Assembly (NCBI GenBank): GCA_051652785.1
Contig: JBOFUX010000014.1
Coordinates: 1 to 17,743 of the forward strand
DNA from: JAGNZR01 sp051652785
Lineage (GTDB): Bacteria > Fusobacteriota > Fusobacteriia > Fusobacteriales > Fusobacteriaceae
Direction: 5' to 3'
DNA: 17,743 bases
Under the pieces are notes generated by a model, which saw only the letters and a list, made by a program, of their open reading frames with translations, was not told where the DNA came from and searched no databases. The first letter of the stretch is position 1, and every line of letters begins with the position of its first letter. Below, one piece after another: positions 1 to 7,100 of the stretch. The position numbers were made by a program, and so were the translations under genes.

Positions 1-58
1 CGTAAACGCTGAAGGTACTTGGTGGGAAGCTGCCTGGGAGAATAGGAATTTGCCAAGC
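1..58 (+). rRNA. rrf: 5S ribosomal RNA, 3' end (5' part outside the window)
   Basis: The first 58 bases read like the distal half of a bacterial 5S rRNA: a CGTAAACGCTGAAGGTACT segment, a TGGTGGGAAGC / GCCTGGGAGAATAGG helix region, and the closing TTTGCCAAGC that pairs with the missing 5' end. A strong terminator follows within 15 bases, as expected for the last gene of an rRNA operon. The 5' boundary lies outside the window and the exact 3' end is estimated to within a few bases. Confidence 0.88.
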
Positions 59-70
59 TTTTTTATTACA

Positions 71-118
71 AAAAAATAACCTAAAGATTATGAAATACTA
101 ATCTTTAGGTTATTTTTT
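71..118 (+). terminator. Intrinsic terminator of the rRNA operon
   Basis: Bases 71-90 and 99-118 form a perfect 20-bp stem (AAAAAATAACCTAAAGATTA against its complement) around an 8-base loop. The 3' arm ends in a T run (113-118) and the 5' arm begins with an A run, so the element could terminate transcription in both directions. It separates the 5S rRNA from the rpmG promoter. Confidence 0.9.
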
Positions 119-166
119 ATATTAATTTACTAGCATTTATTATAAATAAAAAATTTTAAAAAAAAG

Positions 167-195
167 TTGACAAATATTGTTTTTAATGATAGAAT
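167..195 (+). promoter_or_regulatory. Sigma70-type promoter of the rpmG-secE-nusG-rpl operon
   Basis: TTGACA (167-172, perfect -35) and TAGAAT (190-195, five of six matches to the -10) are separated by exactly 17 bases. The upstream 140-166 segment is A/T-tract rich and could act as an UP element. The predicted start near 202 leaves a leader of about 100 bases before rpmG. That leader contains two short hairpins, CCATA/TATGG (239-258) and ATCTG-GTTA-CAGAT (263-276). No function is assigned to them. Confidence 0.85.
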
Positions 196-304
196 TGATA
201 ATGTCTTAGAAGTATATCAATTTAAAACTCTCTTATTACCATAGAAATTTTTGTATGGGAGGATCTGGTTACAGATACCGTTAGAGCAAGTGGAGGTGTA
301 AGAG

Positions 305-457
305 TTGAGAGTAAATATTCAATTAGAGTGTACAGAGTGTAAAAGAAGAAATTACAGTACGTCTAAAAACAAAAAAAACACTACTGAGAGATTAGAAGTG
401 AATAAATTTTGTAGATGGGATAAAAAAGTTACTGTGCATAAAGAAACAAAGAAGTAA
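305..457 (+). CDS. rpmG: 50S ribosomal protein L33
   Basis: A 50-residue protein, normal length for L33, beginning (M)RVNIQLECTECKRRNY with the family's TSKNKKNTTERLE core and the HKETKK end. L33 is a small protein of the large ribosomal subunit near the E site. The start is a TTG at 305, chosen because GGAGGTG (292-298) lies six bases upstream and because the residues after it match the usual MRVNI amino terminus. The first zinc-ribbon pair is intact (C9, C12). The second pair, normally CxxC, reads C-R-W-D (C36 to D39), so only three cysteines remain. This is intermediate between the zinc-binding and zinc-free forms. The order rpmG, tRNA-Trp, secE, nusG is widely conserved in bacteria and supports the call. 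Confidence 0.93.
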   Translation: MRVNIQLECTECKRRNYSTSKNKKNTTERLEVNKFCRWDKKVTVHKETKK

Positions 458-489
458 TAGTTAGTTAAGCAAAGGAAGTTACAACATGC

Positions 490-565
490 AGGTTAATGGC
501 TCAATTGGTAGAGCATCGGTCTCCAAAACCGAGGGTTGGGGGTTCGAGTCCCTCTTGACCTGCCA
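490..565 (+). tRNA. trnW: tRNA-Trp (anticodon CCA)
   Basis: A complete 76-base cloverleaf. The acceptor stem AGGTTAA (490-496) pairs with TTGACCT (555-561), with one G-U pair. The anticodon stem TCGGT/ACCGA closes the loop CTCCAAA (521-527), giving anticodon CCA at 523-525. The T stem GGGGG/CCCTC surrounds TTCGAGT. Discriminator G562 is followed by an encoded CCA (563-565). It sits between rpmG and secE, a common location for tRNA-Trp, and is probably released by processing of the operon transcript. Confidence 0.97.
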
Positions 566-606
566 TTTTTATTATTGAAAAATAAAATTCAAAAGGTGGT
601 TTTACA

Positions 607-789
607 ATGAATCTATTAAAAGGGATCAAAATGGAGTATTCCAAGGTTCAATGGCCTAAAAAATCGGAAACAAAACATGCAACTATTTGGGTTATTGTTA
701 TGAGCGGTGTGTTAAGTTTATACTTGGGAGTTTTTGATATAATCGCTTCAAGACTATTAAAATTGCTCACGTCTGTAATCGGAGGGTAA
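607..789 (+). CDS. secE: Protein translocase subunit SecE
   Basis: A 60-residue protein of the short, single-span SecE type. The amphipathic amino-terminal part carries the family motif KVQWPKKSET (residues about 13-22). One hydrophobic membrane segment follows, at about residues 26-55. SecE clamps the two halves of SecY in the inner-membrane Sec channel. The ATG is preceded by AAGGTGG (592-598). The stop is three bases before nusG, so the pair is translated together; secE-nusG adjacency is near-universal in bacteria. No unusual residues were noticed. Confidence 0.95.
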   Translation: MNLLKGIKMEYSKVQWPKKSETKHATIWVIVMSGVLSLYLGVFDIIASRLLKLLTSVIGG

Positions 790-792
790 TAT

Positions 793-1401
793 ATGGAAAG
801 TAGTAATATAGAAAAAAAAATTGAAAATAAATGGTTTATGATACATACATATTCTGGGTATGAAAAGAAAGTTAAAGCTGATCTTGAACAAAAAATAGAT
901 GCATTAGACATGAGAAAAGTTGTTCTTAAAATACTTGTTCCAGAAGAAGTTACTATAGAAACTGTTAGAGGAAAAAAAAAGGAAGTTTCTAGAAAACTTT
1001 TTCCTGGTTATGTAATGCTTGAAATGGAAGCAACAAGAGAAGAAAGTGAAACTGGAATAAACTATAAGGTTGATTCTGATGCGTGGTATGTAGTAAGAAA
1101 TACTAATGGAGTAACAGGCTTTGTCGGGGTTGGCTCAGATCCAATTCCTATGGAAGATTTTGAAATAAATAATATTTTTGAAACTATAGGTTATCATGAA
1201 GAAAAACCAGCTAAGGAAATTATAAATATTGAATTTATTGTTGGAGACTATGTTGAAATAATTAATGGTAGTTTTGCAGGACATGAAGGGAAAATTTATG
1301 AAATTGATTATGAACATGGAAAAGTAAAAATAATGCTTGAAATATTTGGAAGAATGACATCTGTTGAAGTTGAATTCGAAAGTATAAAAAAAGCATTGTA
1401 A
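793..1401 (+). CDS. nusG: Transcription elongation/antitermination factor NusG
   Basis: A 202-residue protein. The NGN domain spans about residues 13-130 (WFMIHTYSGYEKKV at the start, KLFPGYVMLEME and WYVVRNTNGVTGFVG inside). The KOW domain lies at about 148-180 (VGDYVEIINGSFAGHEGKI). NusG binds the clamp of RNA polymerase, affecting pausing and Rho-dependent termination and coupling to ribosomes. It is about 20 residues longer than the 181-residue E. coli protein. The main difference is an acidic stretch of roughly 13 extra residues between LEME and AWYVVRN (residues about 80-96), together with a slightly longer amino terminus. GGAGG at 781-785, inside the end of secE, serves as ribosome-binding site. 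Confidence 0.96.
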   Translation: MESSNIEKKIENKWFMIHTYSGYEKKVKADLEQKIDALDMRKVVLKILVPEEVTIETVRGKKKEVSRKLFPGYVMLEMEATREESETGINYKVDSDAWYVVRNTNGVTGFVGVGSDPIPMEDFEINNIFETIGYHEEKPAKEIINIEFIVGDYVEIINGSFAGHEGKIYEIDYEHGKVKIMLEIFGRMTSVEVEFESIKKAL

Positions 1402-1444
1402 GATAATATATATATACACATATTCTCGGAGGTGTAAATTTAAA

Positions 1445-1870
1445 ATGGCAAAAGAAATAATAAAAATAATAAAATTACAATTACCTGCAGGAAAAGCTAA
1501 CCCGGCTCCTCCAGTAGGACCAGCATTAGGGCAACATGGAGTTAATATAATGGAATTCTGTAAAGGTTTTAATGCTAAAACTCAAGATAAATCTGGTTGG
1601 ATTATACCCGTAGAAATTTCTGTATACAATGATAGAAGTTTCACATTTATACTAAAAACACCACCGGCATCTGATTTATTAAAGAAAGCTGCAGGTGTAA
1701 AATCAGGAGCTGCAAATTCTAAGAAAGAAACTGTAGGGACTATAAATAAAGCAAAATTAAAAGAATTAGCAGAAACTAAAATGACAGATTTAAACGCTGG
1801 CTCAGTTGAAGCTGCTATGAATATAATAGCTGGTTCTGCAAGATCAATGGGGATCAAAATAGAAGACTAA
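1445..1870 (+). CDS. rplK: 50S ribosomal protein L11
   Basis: 141 residues, exactly the usual L11 length. The amino-terminal domain carries the proline-rich LPAGKANPAPPVGPALGQHG motif (about residues 13-32), which contacts the GTPase-associated centre and thiopeptide antibiotics. The carboxy-terminal RNA-binding domain contains TKTPPA-like KTPPASDLLKKAAGVKSG (about 77-94) and ends GSARSMGIKIED. The ATG is preceded by GGAGGTG about nine bases upstream. L11 is needed for RelA stimulation in organisms that have it. It is cotranscribed with rplA downstream. Nothing unusual was seen. Confidence 0.97.
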   Translation: MAKEIIKIIKLQLPAGKANPAPPVGPALGQHGVNIMEFCKGFNAKTQDKSGWIIPVEISVYNDRSFTFILKTPPASDLLKKAAGVKSGAANSKKETVGTINKAKLKELAETKMTDLNAGSVEAAMNIIAGSARSMGIKIED

Positions 1871-1902
1871 ATAATTTTTAGAAAGCAAATAAGCTTAGTT
1901 TA

Positions 1903-1928
1903 GTGGTAGGATAATTTCCTGTGACCAC
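1903..1928 (+). promoter_or_regulatory. Probable L1-binding hairpin (autoregulatory operator) ahead of rplA
   Basis: GTGGT (1903-1907) pairs with ACCAC (1924-1928), and AGGA (1908-1911) pairs with TCCT (1917-1920) around a five-base loop. This leaves an asymmetric GTG bulge on the 3' strand only. Two short helices joined by a one-sided internal loop with a TGA(C)C-type 3' strand resemble the L1 site on 23S rRNA and on L1-regulated mRNAs. The element ends only five bases before the rplA ribosome-binding site (1933-1938), so bound L1 could block initiation. The structure is seen; L1 binding is inferred. Confidence 0.6.
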
Positions 1929-1947
1929 ATAGAGGAGGAAATCAGTA

Positions 1948-2664
1948 ATGGCAAACAAAAGAGGTAAAAAATACCTAGAGATAGCTAAATTAATAGAAAC
2001 TGGAAAGTTATACGACGTTAAGAGTGGATTAGAGCTTGTTGCAAAAACAAGAACAGCTAAATTTGTTGAAACTGTAGAAGTTGCATTAAGATTAGGAGTA
2101 GATCCTAGACATGCTGATCAACAAGTAAGAGGTACAGTGGTGCTTCCACACGGAACTGGAAAAACTGTTAAAATATTAGCGATAACATCAGGTGAGAATA
2201 TAGAAAAAGCTTTAGCTGCAGGAGCAGATTATGCAGGAGCTGAAGAATATATTGAAAAAATACAACAAGGTTGGTTTGAATTTGATCTAGTAATAGCAAC
2301 ACCAGATATGATGCCTAAATTAGGAAGATTAGGAAAAATGTTAGGAACAAAAGGTTTAATGCCTAATCCTAAATCAGGAACTGTTTCAGCGGATATAACA
2401 AATGCAGTATCTGAATTTAAAAAAGGAAAGTTAGCTTTTAGAGTAGATAAATTAGGTTCAATTCATGTTCCAATTGGAAAAGTTGATTTTGATGCTGAAA
2501 AATTACATGAAAATTTCAAAGCTTTTCTAGGAGAAATAATAAGATTAAAACCTTCAGCGTCGAAAGGACAATACCTTAGAACTGTTGCTGTTTCTTTAAC
2601 AATGGGACCAGGTGTTAAAATGGATCCAATTCTAGTTCTTAAACAAAATGAAGGAAAAAACTAG
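1948..2664 (+). CDS. rplA: 50S ribosomal protein L1
   Basis: 238 residues, close to the usual 230-235. Family features include the MANKRGKKY start, FVETVEVALRLGVDPRHADQ (about residues 38-57), the VVLPHGTGK motif (about 64-72), and the highly conserved MPKLGRLGKMLGTKGLMPNP (about 121-140) of domain II. L1 forms the mobile L1 stalk near the E site and, in many bacteria, is a translational repressor of its own operon; a matching RNA hairpin lies just upstream. GAGGAGG (1932-1938) gives the start. A leader of about 190 bases separates it from rplJ. Confidence 0.97.
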   Translation: MANKRGKKYLEIAKLIETGKLYDVKSGLELVAKTRTAKFVETVEVALRLGVDPRHADQQVRGTVVLPHGTGKTVKILAITSGENIEKALAAGADYAGAEEYIEKIQQGWFEFDLVIATPDMMPKLGRLGKMLGTKGLMPNPKSGTVSADITNAVSEFKKGKLAFRVDKLGSIHVPIGKVDFDAEKLHENFKAFLGEIIRLKPSASKGQYLRTVAVSLTMGPGVKMDPILVLKQNEGKN

Positions 2665-2703
2665 AATATTATTAGTATAGTTGGATAATAAAATTAAATA
2701 TAA

Positions 2704-2832
2704 ATCCAAACCAAAGACCGTAGGTGGCTAAGCCGTAAAATTCCTACCGAGGTTGGAGTAGAAAATGTTCGCTAACCTCAGAGTCAAGAACATACCTACC
2801 TCCGCTTCTTTTGGGATGCGGAGGTAATTTTT
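2704..2832 (+). promoter_or_regulatory. Ribosomal protein L10 leader RNA
   Basis: The segment CCAAACCAAAGACCGTAGG (2706-2724) followed by CCTACCGAGGTTGG (2743-2756) is the recognisable core of the bacterial L10 leader. GTAGG pairs with CCTAC, a small GGC-TAA-GCC hairpin sits between them (2726-2733), and outer ACC/GGT pairs frame a kink-turn-like purine bulge. A second module (ATGTTC 2765-2770 with GAACAT 2788-2793) leads into a terminator-like hairpin at 2797-2826. By analogy with known L10 leaders, L10(L12)4 binding to the core would lower expression of rplJ-rplL. The fold is seen; the regulatory outcome is inferred. Confidence 0.87.
2797..2832 (+). terminator. Attenuator-type hairpin in the rplJ leader
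   Basis: TACCTCCGC (2797-2805) pairs perfectly with GCGGAGGTA (2818-2826) around a 12-base loop. An A and five T residues follow (2828-2832). The stem is unusually GC-rich for this genome. It lies between the L10-binding core and the rplJ ribosome-binding site, as expected for a conditional terminator. The 5' arm CTACCTCC could alternatively pair with upstream GGTAGG-like or TAGGTGG segments, which would give an antiterminated state. Confidence 0.75.
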
Positions 2833-2856
2833 AGAAAAAAGAGGAGGTGAATCAAT

Positions 2857-3357
2857 ATGGCAACTCAATTTAAAAAAGACGTTGTAGCACAATTAGCTGA
2901 AAAAATTTCAAAAGCTCAATCTATAGTTTTAGTTGACTATCAAGGTTTAACTGTTAATGATGAAACAGCATTAAGAAGAAATTTGAAAGTAGCTGGTGGA
3001 GAGTATTTAGTTACAAAAAACAGATTATTTAAAATAGCTTTAAAAGAAGCTGGTGTAACTGATTCTTTTGATGAATTATTAGAAGGAACTACATCTTTCG
3101 CTTTTGGGTATACAGATCCTGTATCTCCAGCAAAGGCAATGTTTGACCTATCTAAATCTAAAAAGAAACAAAACATCTTTAAAATTAAAGGTGGAGTGTT
3201 AACTGGAAAAAGAGTTGAAACTTCAGGAATAGAAGCATTAGCTAACTTACCTTCAAGAGATCAACTTTTATCTATGGTGCTAAATTCAATGCTTGGACCA
3301 ATTAGAAAGCTTGCTTATGCAGCAGTAGCTATCTCTGATAAGAAAAACATTGGATAA
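2857..3357 (+). CDS. rplJ: 50S ribosomal protein L10
   Basis: 166 residues, normal for L10. The rRNA-binding amino-terminal domain reads KKDVVAQLAEKISKAQSIVLVDYQGL (about residues 6-31) with the conserved YLVTKNRLFKIALKE segment (about 50-64). The carboxy-terminal helix that anchors L7/L12 dimers is at about 135-166. L10 forms the base of the ribosomal stalk and represses its own mRNA; its leader is recognisable directly upstream. Ribosome-binding site GAGGAGGTG (2841-2849). It is followed after 61 bases by rplL; that gap contains a small AGGACT-AGA-AGTCCT hairpin. Confidence 0.97.
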   Translation: MATQFKKDVVAQLAEKISKAQSIVLVDYQGLTVNDETALRRNLKVAGGEYLVTKNRLFKIALKEAGVTDSFDELLEGTTSFAFGYTDPVSPAKAMFDLSKSKKKQNIFKIKGGVLTGKRVETSGIEALANLPSRDQLLSMVLNSMLGPIRKLAYAAVAISDKKNIG

Positions 3358-3370
3358 AATAAAAAACTAA

Positions 3371-3385
3371 AGGACTAGAAGTCCT
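3371..3385 (+). other. Short perfect hairpin between rplJ and rplL
   Basis: AGGACT (3371-3376) pairs with AGTCCT (3380-3385) around the triloop AGA. It is too short, and lacks a T run, to be a terminator. It may set the rplL:rplJ ratio through mRNA processing or protection, because L12 is needed in several-fold excess over L10. That role is inferred only. Confidence 0.4.
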
Positions 3386-3418
3386 AAAAATTAACTGAAC
3401 CTTAAGGAGGAATTAATT

Positions 3419-3781
3419 ATGTCATTTGATAAAGCAAAATTTATAACTGAGTTAGAAACTATGACTGTGTTAGAATTAAAAGAATTAGTAACAGCGTTAG
3501 AAGAGCATTTTGGAGTAACAGCAGCAGCACCAGTAGGTGTAGCAGCAGTAGCAGCAGTAGAAGCAGAAGAGCAAACAGCTTTTGACGTAATATTAAAAAA
3601 TGCTGGTGGAGCAAAAATTAACGTAATCAAAGAAGTTAGAGCAATAACTGGATTAGGTTTAAAAGAAGCTAAAGAATTAGTTGATAACGGTGGAAAAATA
3701 AAAGAAGCAGTTTCTAAAGAAGAAGCTACTGAAGTTGCAGCTAAGTTAACTGCAGTTGGAGCTGAAATAGAAGTTAAGTAA
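3419..3781 (+). CDS. rplL: 50S ribosomal protein L7/L12
   Basis: 120 residues, the standard length. The amino-terminal dimerisation domain (about residues 1-32) is followed by an Ala/Val-rich flexible hinge (about 36-50). The globular carboxy-terminal domain follows, with EQTAFDVILKNAGGAKINVI (about 51-70) and GLGLKEAKELVDNG (about 79-92), which recruits translational GTPases. Ribosome-binding site AAGGAGG (3404-3410). It is the last gene of the upstream operon: a strong hairpin begins 24 bases after the stop codon. Confidence 0.97.
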   Translation: MSFDKAKFITELETMTVLELKELVTALEEHFGVTAAAPVGVAAVAAVEAEEQTAFDVILKNAGGAKINVIKEVRAITGLGLKEAKELVDNGGKIKEAVSKEEATEVAAKLTAVGAEIEVK

Positions 3782-3804
3782 TTGACTCATTTCACTATCA
3801 TTTA

Positions 3805-3845
3805 AAATAAATAGGCACTCTTGAAAAAGGGGTGTCTATTTATTT
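3805..3845 (+). terminator. Terminator or attenuator between rplL and rpoB
   Basis: AAATAAATAG (3805-3814) pairs with CTATTTATTT (3836-3845). The stem continues inward through G-T, CAC/GTG, T-G and C-G pairs to a 9-base loop (3821-3829), giving about 16 pairs. The downstream sequence is T-rich (TTATTTCATTATTTG). Its position matches the partial attenuator known between rplL and rpoB in E. coli, so it may be leaky rather than absolute. Confidence 0.75.
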
Positions 3846-3851
3846 CATTAT

Positions 3852-3881
3852 TTGTATTTGTATACGTATGAATGCTATAAT
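3852..3881 (+). promoter_or_regulatory. Putative extended -10 promoter for rpoB-rpoC
   Basis: TGCTATAAT (3873-3881) is a perfect -10 hexamer with the extended -10 TGn motif. A weak -35, TTGTAT (3852-3857), lies 18 bases upstream. It sits immediately after the hairpin downstream of rplL, which makes it well placed to give rpoBC its own transcription. The predicted start near 3888 would leave an untranslated leader of about 247 bases. Confidence 0.65.
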
Positions 3882-4120
3882 AATTAAGATGAGAGTATAG
3901 GTAAATCCTTTTAGTTTATAGGGTAATTTTTTATTACTTGTTATAAATTTTAGGATAATTTTTGTATTTGGTACTAACGTTTATGTTTATAGTTAATCTT
4001 TTGAAAATAAAAAAAAGGTTAATTTATGTAGCTAAATGACATTTAATTGTAATTCTAGCTTGTTAAATATTTTGATAATTTATTTTTAAAGGGTTAAATA
4101 TTGACTTTTAAAGAATTGAT
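3882..4120 (+). other. Long AT-rich leader upstream of rpoB
   Basis: No open reading frame of note was found here. One imperfect hairpin is visible: TTAATCTTTT (3993-4002) against AAAAGGTTAA (4013-4022), with one G-U pair. No good T run follows it. A weak ATCCT/AGGGT pairing ahead of AATTTTTT at about 3904-3930 was also noticed. The leader's length is unusual for this compact cluster and could hold regulatory structure, but nothing is recognised. Confidence 0.4.
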
Positions 4121-4135
4121 AAGGAGTGTGAATTG

Positions 4136-7100
4136 ATGGGGAAACTCGTTGAAAGATTAAAATTTGGTAGAATTAAGGAAAGAGGAGAAATGCCACATTT
4201 CCTTGAGTTCCAACTGGACTCCTATGAGGACTTTTTGCAAAAAAAAGAAGCTCCGAATAATAGAAAGAACAGAGGTCTAGAATCGGCTTTTAGAGAAGTA
4301 TTTTCTATTGAGTCATCTAACGGTGATATTAAATTAGAATACGTTTCTTATGAATTATCTGAACCTGCACCACCTTTAAGTGATGAATTAGAGTGTAAAA
4401 AAAGAGGAAAAACTTATTCCTCATCACTAAAAGTAAGACTTCGACTAATAAATAAAAAAAATGGAAATGAAATTCAAGAGAGTTTAGTTTATTTTGGAGA
4501 AATTCCAAAAATGACTGAAAGAGGTACTTTCATTATAAATGGAGCTGAAAGAGTAGTTGTTTCACAATTACATAGATCACCAGGAGTGTCGTTTAATAAA
4601 GAAGTTAATATTCAAACAGGTAAGGATATTTTTTCTGGAAAAATAATACCTTATAAAGGAACTTGGTTAGAGTTTGAAACAGATAAAAATGATTTTTTAA
4701 GTGTTAAAATCGACAGAAAGAAAAAAGTTTTGGCAACTGTATTTTTAAAAGCTGTTGACTTTTTTCAAAGTAATGATGAAATTAGAGACTTCTTTTTAGA
4801 AACAAAAGAGATACAGTTAACAGAATTTTACTCAAATCCTAAATATAAAATAAGAGAAGAGTTATTAGAAAAATTTTCTACAGAATTTGAAGGAAGTTTT
4901 TTAAAAGAAGAAATATATGATGAAGAAACTGGAGAGGTTATAGGTAGTAAAGGAGATTTAATTTCAAAAGCTATGGTGGAAGAAATTATAAATAATCAGA
5001 TAGATACTATAATTTGTTGGAAAGTAAATCCTGAAGATTTACTGTTAGCAAATACTATAGTGAATGATACTAGTAAATCTAATGACGAAGCTGTAACTGA
5101 AGTATTTAAAAAATTGAGACCTGGAGATTTAGTTACAATTGATTCAGCGAGATCTCTTATTAAACAAATGTTTTTTAACCCACAAAGATATGATTTAGAA
5201 CCTGTAGGTAGATATAAAATGAACAAAAGATTAAAACTTGAATTACCTGAGGATCAAATTCTTTTAACGAAAGAAGATATTATTGCTACGATTAAATATG
5301 TTGTTAGTTTAAATGCTGGAAATGGACATACTGATGATATTGACAATCTTTCAAATAGAAGAGTAAGAGGAGTAGGCGAGCTTCTTTTAATGCAAATTAG
5401 AGCTGGACTTACAAAAATGGCAAAAATGGTAAAGGAAAAAATGACAGTTCAAGATTCGGAAACTATTTCTTCGCAGTCACTATTAAATACAAGACCATTA
5501 AATGCACTTATTTTAGACTTTTTTGGTTCTGGACAGCTTTCTCAATTTATGGATCAGTCTAATCCTCTTGCAGAACTAACTCATAAAAGAAGAATTTCTG
5601 CTTTAGGACCTGGTGGACTATCTAGAGAAAGAGCTGGATTTGAGGTAAGAGATGTACATGATTCACACTATGGAAGAATTTGTCCAATAGAAACTCCTGA
5701 GGGTCCTAATATAGGTCTTATAGGTTCTCTTGCAACCTATGCTAAGGTAAATAAATACGGATTTATAGAAACTCCATATGTGGTAATAGAAAATGGAAAA
5801 GCTAATTTTGATGACATTAGATATCTTGCAGCAGATGAAGAAGAAGGTTTGTTCATAGCTCAAGCAGATACAGAAATCTCAGAAAAAGGGTTAATAGTAG
5901 GAGAGGCTGTATGCCGATTTGGACACGAGATTGTTAGAGTAAATGGAGAAAAAGTTGATTATTTAGATGTTTCTCCTAAGCAAGTGGTATCTGTTTCAGC
6001 GGGATTAATACCTTTCTTAGAGCATGATGATGCAAATAGAGCTTTGATGGGTTCTAACATGCAAAGACAAGCAGTACCACTTTTAAGAGCTGAAGCACCT
6101 TTTATAGGAACTGGTTTAGAAAGAAAAGTTGCAGTAGATTCAGGAGCAGTTGCTATTTCAAAAGATGACGGAGTAGTATCTTATATAGATGCCTCTAAAA
6201 TAGTTATAGACAGTACGGATGGTGGAAGTAACACGTATAGAATGCTTAATTTTGAACGTTCTAACCAGGCTATGTGTTTGCACCAAACTCCTCTAGTAGT
6301 ACCTGGAGAAAAGGTTAAAGCAGGACAAATTATTGCTGATGGTCCTGCTACAAAAGGTGGAGATTTAGCATTGGGAAGAAATATTCTTATGGCCTTTATG
6401 CCGTGGGAAGGATATAATTTCGAGGATGCTATTTTGATATCTGATCGATTAAGAAAAGAAGACGTATTTACATCGCTTCATATTGAAGAATATGAAATTG
6501 AAGCTAGAGCGACTAAACTAGGTGATGAAGAAATAACGCGAGAAATACCTAATGTTTCCGATGAAGCACTTAGAAATTTAGATGCTACTGGAGTAATAAA
6601 AGTTGGTTCTGAAGTTGGTCCTGGAGATATATTAGTAGGAAAAACAGCACCTAAAGGTGAAACAGAACCTCCAGCAGAGGAAAAACTACTAAGAGCGATA
6701 TTTGGAGAAAAAGCTAGAGATGTTAGAGATACTTCATTAAAAATGCCACATGGTTCAAAAGGAACAGTGGTAGAAATATTAGAACTTTCTAAGGATAAGG
6801 GTGATGAGCTTAAAGCTGGTGTTAATAAAGTTATAAGAGTCTTTATTGCTGAAAAAAGAAAAATAACTGTTGGAGATAAAATGTCGGGAAGACATGGAAA
6901 TAAAGGTGTTGTTTCTAGAGTTTTACCAGCAGAAGATATGCCGTTTTTAGCAAATGGAACACATTTAGATGTAGTAATAAATCCTCTAGGGGTTCCTTCT
7001 CGTATGAATATAGGACAAGTACTTGAAGTACATATGGGAATGGCAGTAGGAAATTTAAATGGTGGAACGTATATAGAAACTCCAGTATTTGATGGAGCGA

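Noticed and set aside
2672..2703. Promoter between rplA and the L10 leader
   Set aside because: No -35/-10 pair with acceptable spacing could be found among the AT-rich bases.
3993..4022. Hairpin in the rpoB leader as a terminator
   Set aside because: The stem is A/T-rich with a G-U pair and is not followed by a proper T run.
4072..4106. Second promoter close to rpoB (TTGATA/TAAATA or TTGACT)
   Set aside because: Poor -10 matches; such hexamers occur by chance in sequence this AT-rich.
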